Positions 5,571-7,795 of a stretch of DNA of 7,795 bases are shown piece by piece. Below the pieces are notes generated by a model. The model had not been told where the DNA came from and did no database searches. It saw only the letters and a program-made list of their open reading frames with translations. The position numbers and the translations under genes were made by a program. How positions within the stretch are numbered: the stretch's first letter is position 1; each line of letters opens with the position of its first letter. Origin of the DNA: Rhodanobacteraceae bacterium (GTDB lineage: Bacteria > Pseudomonadota > Gammaproteobacteria > Xanthomonadales > SZUA-5); NCBI GenBank assembly GCA_016717705.1, contig JADKFD010000071.1, positions 1-7,795 on the forward strand, given 5' to 3'.

Positions 5571-7302
5571 GTGACGCTGCGATCTGTTCGTCTGACCAAC
5601 GGCCAGACATGCGACGGATGAGTTCCACCGCGTCTTCCGACGTTCGACAGCCGTGCTCACCCGTGCGTGGCTTGGGAATGCGCAGCTGCGAATGCTGGCC
5701 GCCGCGCCAGTGGATCACGAGGACGATCTCACGCACTTGCTCGTCGACGTCGACCACAATCTCGTTGACCAGCGCGCGCAAGAGCTGCTGCCGCGCTCGC
5801 ATCGTGACGCCCGGTGCGTTCCAAGCGGCGGCAAGGTCCTCGGCCAAGCCTCTGAAATCGGGTTGCTCGGTGTTCGTCTGCACCTGTTGCAATGCGAGCA
5901 ACTGTTGTTCGCAGGTGCGTACGCGTTGAAGTGCGGCTTCCCAGCTCTTCTCAAGCTGGGCGGCGATCAGCCGGTTGTCGGGATCGCAGGCGGCATAGCG
6001 CCGCTCAGCCAGCGAGGCGTCGTAGCGCGCCTGCTGCAGTTCCAGCTCACGGATGCGACGCTGTTCGGCTTGGGCTTGCATGAACCTGTGTTCGGCTTGC
6101 TGGGCGGCTTCTATGGCCATCGGCTCGACGGCACGCAGGAGTTCGCGCGCCACGGCCTCGTCGGGGCGTCCGCCCCCGAAGGTACAGCAGCGTGGTTGCC
6201 CAAGCTGCAGTGCGGGACGGTCGCATCGATAGACCGGCTGTGCGGGCGGACGGCCGCGATAGGCCACCGTCAGCCTACGCCCACATTGCGCACAACGCAG
6301 CATCCCCGCCAGCAGCGCGCGACCACCGCGCCCCGACTTGACGCCACCGGATCGGCCATAGGCGTTAACGGCCAACCGCTTCTGATTGCGCTCGAACTCG
6401 GCCCAATCGACGTAGCCCTCGTGATGCTCCTTGAGCATCACCTCCCACTCCTCGAACGGCTTGCCATGGCCATAGCTCTTCCGCGGCCGGCCGTCGATCA
6501 GCGCCGTACGCTTTTCGCTCTTGCCGTAGACGTAGGCCCCTGCATAGAACGGGTTCTTCAGCACGCCGATGACGCAGCGGTAACGGATCGGTGTCCAGTC
6601 GAAGCTGATCATCTTCTTCCCGTCGGACGGCCGCGGAAAGTGCACCTGTTCCGCGGCGAGAGTCAACAGCACCTGACGTGCGCTTCCCAATTGGCGGAAG
6701 CGCTCGAAGACCAAGCGAATGACCTCCTGCACGCGGCGGTCGGGGTCAAGCGTCAGACCGTACTCACGGTGCCAGACATAGCCGATCGGCACCGGTATGC
6801 GCAGCTCGCCGCGTCTGGCCTTGGCACGGGCAGAATCCAGCATCCGCGCACGCAGGACACCCAGTTCGAACTCGCTGATGTTGCCCTTCATGCCGAGGAG
6901 CAGTCGATCGTTGGGGCGACACGGGTCGTAGACCCCGTCGAGGTCGATGACACGTGCGTCGACCAGCCCACATAGTTCGAGCAGGTGGTGCCAGTCGCGC
7001 CCGTTGCGCGCCAGGCGTGAGGCGTCGAAGCACAGCACCGCGCCGACTTCGCCAGCGCACAGCCACGCCAGCAAGCGTTCGAAGCCGGGGCGTTCCACCA
7101 TGCCGCTGCCCGAGCGCCCGAGATCGTCGTCGATGACCTCGACGTGCTGAAAGCCACGACGGCGGGCCTCCTCGACCAGGTCGTACTGACGCCGCTGGCT
7201 CTCCAGGTTAACCTGCACCTGCGTTTGCGAGGACTGCCGCACATAGACGACGGCTTTGCGCCGCAGGACTGCGGCTGACAACAGATCAGAGTCCGACATC
7301 AT
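5353..7302 (-). CDS. Large serine recombinase, 3'-truncated by IS66
   Basis: A site-specific recombinase of the large serine family, which cuts and rejoins DNA through a phosphoserine intermediate. The resolvase catalytic domain is at about 15-165, with Y-V-R-Q-S at 20-24 (nucleophile S24) and S-R-L-A-R at 95-99 (R96, R99). A recombinase domain follows at 172-310, then a zinc ribbon at 335-375 (C337, C340, C360, C372 or C373) and a coiled coil at 395-475. An HTH-like segment with W-S-D-E-Q-I-A-A-S-L-N lies at 569-579. Native sequence ends at about T619 (codon 5446-5448); the last 30 residues are read from IS66 DNA. Relatives continue for roughly 60-90 more residues with another DNA-binding segment, so this is a truncated, probably defective gene. 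GGAGG at 7306-7310 lies 3 bases before ATG 7302 and 6 before ATG 7299, so the second may be the real start. It overlaps the preceding small gene. Confidence 0.85.
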   Translation of the reverse strand: MMSDSDLLSAAVLRRKAVVYVRQSSQTQVQVNLESQRRQYDLVEEARRRGFQHVEVIDDDLGRSGSGMVERPGFERLLAWLCAGEVGAVLCFDASRLARNGRDWHHLLELCGLVDARVIDLDGVYDPCRPNDRLLLGMKGNISEFELGVLRARMLDSARAKARRGELRIPVPIGYVWHREYGLTLDPDRRVQEVIRLVFERFRQLGSARQVLLTLAAEQVHFPRPSDGKKMISFDWTPIRYRCVIGVLKNPFYAGAYVYGKSEKRTALIDGRPRKSYGHGKPFEEWEVMLKEHHEGYVDWAEFERNQKRLAVNAYGRSGGVKSGRGGRALLAGMLRCAQCGRRLTVAYRGRPPAQPVYRCDRPALQLGQPRCCTFGGGRPDEAVARELLRAVEPMAIEAAQQAEHRFMQAQAEQRRIRELELQQARYDASLAERRYAACDPDNRLIAAQLEKSWEAALQRVRTCEQQLLALQQVQTNTEQPDFRGLAEDLAAAWNAPGVTMRARQQLLRALVNEIVVDVDEQVREIVLVIHWRGGQHSQLRIPKPRTGEHGCRTSEDAVELIRRMSGRWSDEQIAASLNRMGMPTGQGKTWTAHRVSSLRRVRGMHAYRPAEKDGEWLTSVSGFDRFPCIGAVRRDLCCWIRAVASARR

Positions 7303-7483
7303 CGGCCTCCGTCGGGTCGACGTCCGCCGCCTGAAGCAGCATTGTCATCAGGGCCTGGACCGCTGCGGCGCGCTGGTTGATGTCCATGCCGACCAGCGAT
7401 GGCATCTCGAAATCCATGCTCAGCTGGCACTGCCGTGGTATCGCAGACAACGTCGTCTGCGTCGATCTCGTCTTTGGCTTCAT
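7286..7483 (-). CDS. Small recombinase-associated protein, 65 residues
   Basis: A 65-residue protein between the conserved upstream gene and the recombinase. It begins with a basic K-P-K-T-R-S-T-Q stretch, has a L-S-M-D-F-E-M-P-S-L-x-G-M core at about 21-33, then an amphipathic helix rich in Ala, Leu and Met and an acidic tail. Similar short proteins of unknown function are, as far as I recall, regularly found just before this type of serine recombinase. It starts at ATG 7483 with GGTGAG at 7491-7496, 7 bases upstream. It overlaps the recombinase start by 17 bases. A hand count gives G or C at 52 of 65 third codon positions (80%). The competing longer frame over the same DNA has only 28 of 65 (43%), so this frame is the coding one. 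Confidence 0.65.
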   Translation of the reverse strand: MKPKTRSTQTTLSAIPRQCQLSMDFEMPSLVGMDINQRAAAVQALMTMLLQAADVDPTEADDVGL

Positions 7484-7793
7484 GGGGCTGCTCACCGGTG
7501 GGACAAACACCGGGCGAGCTTCGCCGAAGACCGAGATCGAGCAAGACGCGATTGAGTTCTGTCAGCGCCTCAACGGAGGCCTGGGGTGCACCGAGCTCCA
7601 TGCCCGCACACGCACCCTGGTCCAGCATCCAACTGGCCACGAGAATGACGACACCCGGCGTCACTTCAACATGAACGACGTCGACGCCACCCCTGCGCTC
7701 GCCGTATTGCCGCCGCACGCGACGACCGTACAGCGAATGCCAGCGATAAAAGACCTCGACCTCTTGCCCGATATGGGCAGAATGACCGCGCAA
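7299..7793 (-). CDS. Conserved small protein of recombinase cluster, partial, with doubtful 3' part
   Basis: The reading frame enters from the right edge; the TTG at 7793 is only the first possible start inside the window, and the true start may lie outside. Residues 8-90 look like a real beta-rich domain: G-Q-E-V-E-V-F-Y-R-W-H-S-L-Y-G-R, then V-T-P-G-V-V-I, S-W-M-L-D and a final helix V-E-A-L-T-E-L-N. The H-x-L-x-G pattern resembles the small proteins annotated DUF5372 that accompany such recombinases, but I am not certain of that assignment. After about residue 92 (near 7520) the sequence loses protein character, and its third codon positions are only 43% GC where it overlaps the 65-residue gene. 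The biologically meaningful part is probably about 7520-7793. The formal stop at 7299-7301 overlaps the recombinase ATG, but this may be chance. Function is unknown. Confidence 0.6.
   Translation of the reverse strand: MRGHSAHIGQEVEVFYRWHSLYGRRVRRQYGERRGGVDVVHVEVTPGVVILVASWMLDQGACAGMELGAPQASVEALTELNRVLLDLGLRRSSPGVCPTGEQPHEAKDEIDADDVVCDTTAVPAEHGFRDAIAGRHGHQPARRSGPGPDDNAASGGGRRPDGGR
7306..7310 (-). promoter_or_regulatory. Ribosome binding site of the serine recombinase
   Basis: GGAGG on the - strand, a near-perfect anti-Shine-Dalgarno match. Two ATG codons follow in tandem at 7302 and 7299. The 6-base spacing to 7299 is closer to optimal than the 3-base spacing to 7302. The site lies inside the 65-residue gene, so recombinase translation may be coupled to it. 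Confidence 0.65.
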
Positions 7794-7795
7794 TG

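Noticed and set aside
5653..6975. 440-codon open frame on the + strand across the recombinase
   Set aside because: It is antisense to a serine recombinase with identifiable catalytic and zinc-ribbon residues, and the translation lacks recognisable motifs.
1..7795. CRISPR array, tRNA or rRNA genes
   Set aside because: No regularly spaced repeats, cloverleaf-like sequence or rRNA motifs were seen on either strand.

Overview
The window is GC-rich bacterial DNA with tightly packed genes, strong GC bias at third codon positions and Shine-Dalgarno-led starts. A Gram-negative proteobacterium, possibly of the Xanthomonadales or a similar high-GC group, fits best. That placement is inferred from composition and gene families only, because no rRNA or other marker gene is present.

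Layout. (1) Positions 1-316 hold no gene I can support. (2) Positions 317-3109 form a two-gene operon on the + strand. A consensus -35 box and a perfect 7-bp inverted repeat lie in front of a small MerR-family regulator (368-796). Three bases after it comes a 769-residue protein with an N-terminal VIT domain and a von Willebrand factor A domain with a complete MIDAS metal site (800-3109). Neither protein has a signal peptide or membrane segment, so this looks like a self-regulated intracellular system of unknown function. (3) Positions 3110-3329 are intergenic, with GC-rich hairpins and, somewhere, the left end of an insertion sequence. (4) An IS66-family element follows, with tnpA (3330-3518), tnpB (3515-3844) and tnpC (3918 onward). 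(5) On the - strand, 7793 to 5353 carries a recombinase cluster: a conserved small protein entering from the right edge, a 65-residue protein, and a large serine recombinase.

The IS66 element and the recombinase cluster collide. Recombinase-like sequence stops near 5446, and from there the frame runs backwards into the 3' end of tnpC. In turn, tnpC appears to have lost its normal stop at 5437-5439 by a small frameshift and reads out of the IS into the recombinase gene. No remainder of the recombinase and no 8-bp target duplication is visible on the other side of the IS. This suggests insertion followed by deletion or recombination between IS copies, rather than one clean insertion.

The MerR/VIT-vWA operon is the part most likely to be a little-described system. 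The rest is mobile DNA in partial decay.
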